NCBI GenBank assembly: GCA_011772595.1 | Contig: WVZH01000069.1 | Coordinates: forward strand, 23,915 to 30,868 | DNA: 6,954 nucleotides | Source: Anaerolineales bacterium | GTDB lineage: Bacteria; Chloroflexota; Anaerolineae; Anaerolineales; E44-bin32 | Reading direction: 5' to 3' | Part shown: positions 6,226-6,954 of the stretch, in pieces | Position numbering within the stretch: position 1 is the stretch's first letter | Layout of the letters: each line of letters starts with the position of its first letter | Program-made: the position numbers and the translations under genes | Notes under the pieces: model-generated | What the model saw: the letters and a program-made list of their open reading frames with translations, nothing else | What the model was told of the DNA's origin: nothing | Database searches by the model: none

Positions 6226-6954
6226 TTAGAAGGCTCCCTTGCCCTGAAGCACGGCGATGGGAGTGTTTAATAGAATCTTGATATCCAACCACAGGGAGTA
6301 ATTATATATGTAGTACAGGTCTTCGTCAGTATTCAGGTGCATTGGTTTTTCGCTGCGGCCATTGATCTGCCACCAGCCGGTGATACCTTGAGGAACTGCA
6401 AATCGCTTCCGTTGCCAGGGCTTATAACGCTCGACCAACCAGGGTAACTCCGGGCGTGGTCCAACAAGGGACATATCCCCCTTTAATACATTGAAGAGTT
6501 GAGGTAGTTCATCCAAGCTGAAGCGGCGTAGGAAACGACCGACCGTCGTTACTCGTGGGTCGTCGGCGCGCTTGTGAACATAGTCTTCGTTTGGCGTGCC
6601 TAGCATCATTTCCTCCATTTGCGTCTCGGCGTCAGCCACCATCGTGCGAAACTTGAGCATCTCGAAGAGTGCTCCATTTTCGCCGACACGTGTTTGGCGG
6701 AAAATGATCTCTCCGGGAGAGTTTAGACGGATCGCGATGGCGATCAGGCCCAAGAAGGGAGCAGCGAGGATGAGAAGGAGAAAACAGATGACGATATCGA
6801 AGGAGCGTTTGATCAGACGCGGGAAGCCTCGTATCACAGGTTCTCGCAGACCGATGAGAGGGAATACGCCGAGCATTTCTACACTTGCCTGCACCAGTGC
6901 CAAGGAGAAGTAGTCCGGCACAACCTTTATACGCACTGGGATGCTTTCCAAGCG
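6226..6954 (-). CDS. Polyprenyl-phosphate sugar-1-phosphate transferase, C-terminal catalytic half (partial)
   Basis: The reading frame continues past the window edge, so the N-terminus is missing. The TTG at 6949-6951 is an internal Leu codon and not a start. Members of this family (WbaP/WcaJ/EpsL-like) move a sugar-1-phosphate from a UDP-sugar onto undecaprenyl phosphate, the first step in making exopolysaccharide, capsule or O-antigen repeat units at the inner face of the membrane. Visible here are the linker typical of long family members (IPVRIKVVPDYF, then GLREP), KRSFDIV leading into a hydrophobic helix encoded at about 6724-6798 with a central Pro, then SPGEIIFRQTRVGENG and the FRTM segment, LDELPQLFNVLKGDMSLVGPRPE containing the catalytic Asp-Glu pair (6508-6513), GITGWWQINGRS, and the terminal YNYSLWLDIKILL. 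The linker suggests the full protein is the long, roughly 450-500 residue type with an N-terminal membrane domain. The sugar specificity is not readable. It is probably the upstream partner of the deacetylase gene in one transcript. Confidence 0.95.
   Translation of the reverse strand, partial: RLESIPVRIKVVPDYFSLALVQASVEMLGVFPLIGLREPVIRGFPRLIKRSFDIVICFLLLILAAPFLGLIAIAIRLNSPGEIIFRQTRVGENGALFEMLKFRTMVADAETQMEEMMLGTPNEDYVHKRADDPRVTTVGRFLRRFSLDELPQLFNVLKGDMSLVGPRPELPWLVERYKPWQRKRFAVPQGITGWWQINGRSEKPMHLNTDEDLYYIYNYSLWLDIKILLNTPIAVLQGKGAF

Noticed and set aside
6226..6951. TTG at 6949-6951 as the start of a short sugar transferase
   Set aside because: The frame stays open to the window edge, and the residues just after the TTG match the linker that joins the N-terminal membrane domain to the catalytic domain in long family members, so the gene is truncated by the window.

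Overview
The window looks like a chromosomal segment of a bacterium, most likely from the Chloroflexota (Anaerolineae-like). This is an inference from the style of the giant tetratricopeptide protein with repeated Pro-Glu-Trp-Leu motifs and from the general gene mix. No rRNA or other phylogenetic marker is present to prove it. Nothing in the window suggests a phage, a transposon, a CRISPR array or an RNA gene.

Layout. The left edge holds about 60-80 bases that probably end an upstream gene. They are followed on the + strand by rsfS (71-424), which encodes the ribosomal silencing factor. A strong intrinsic terminator (449-483) separates it from a convergent minus-strand gene of 4.4 kb (554-4921). 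That gene encodes a 1455-residue protein with TPR repeats at both ends and about 1100 residues of very acidic, Pro/Glu-rich, repetitive sequence between them. A 207-base intergenic stretch (4922-5128) should hold its promoter. Further right, also on the minus strand, are a class II-like histone deacetylase / acetylpolyamine amidohydrolase family enzyme (5129-6160) and the C-terminal half of a polyprenyl-phosphate sugar-1-phosphate transferase (6226-6954, cut by the window edge).

How the genes relate. The sugar transferase and the deacetylase are co-directional, 65 bases apart and have no visible terminator between them, so they are probably one transcription unit. The TPR gene lies in the same direction but behind a larger gap and has its own good ribosome binding site. 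rsfS is an independent housekeeping gene. No shared pathway for the four genes can be shown from the sequence.

The most distinctive object is the large TPR protein. It has 21 copies of a short Trp-centred motif (consensus x-P-[ED]-W-[LM]-x-x-[IV]-A), part of it phased at about 25 residues. It also has five exact-length 28-residue Pro/Glu repeats and a 273-residue stretch with no Lys, Arg or His. I do not know its function. It reads like a flexible multivalent scaffold, which is an inference from composition and motif repetition.
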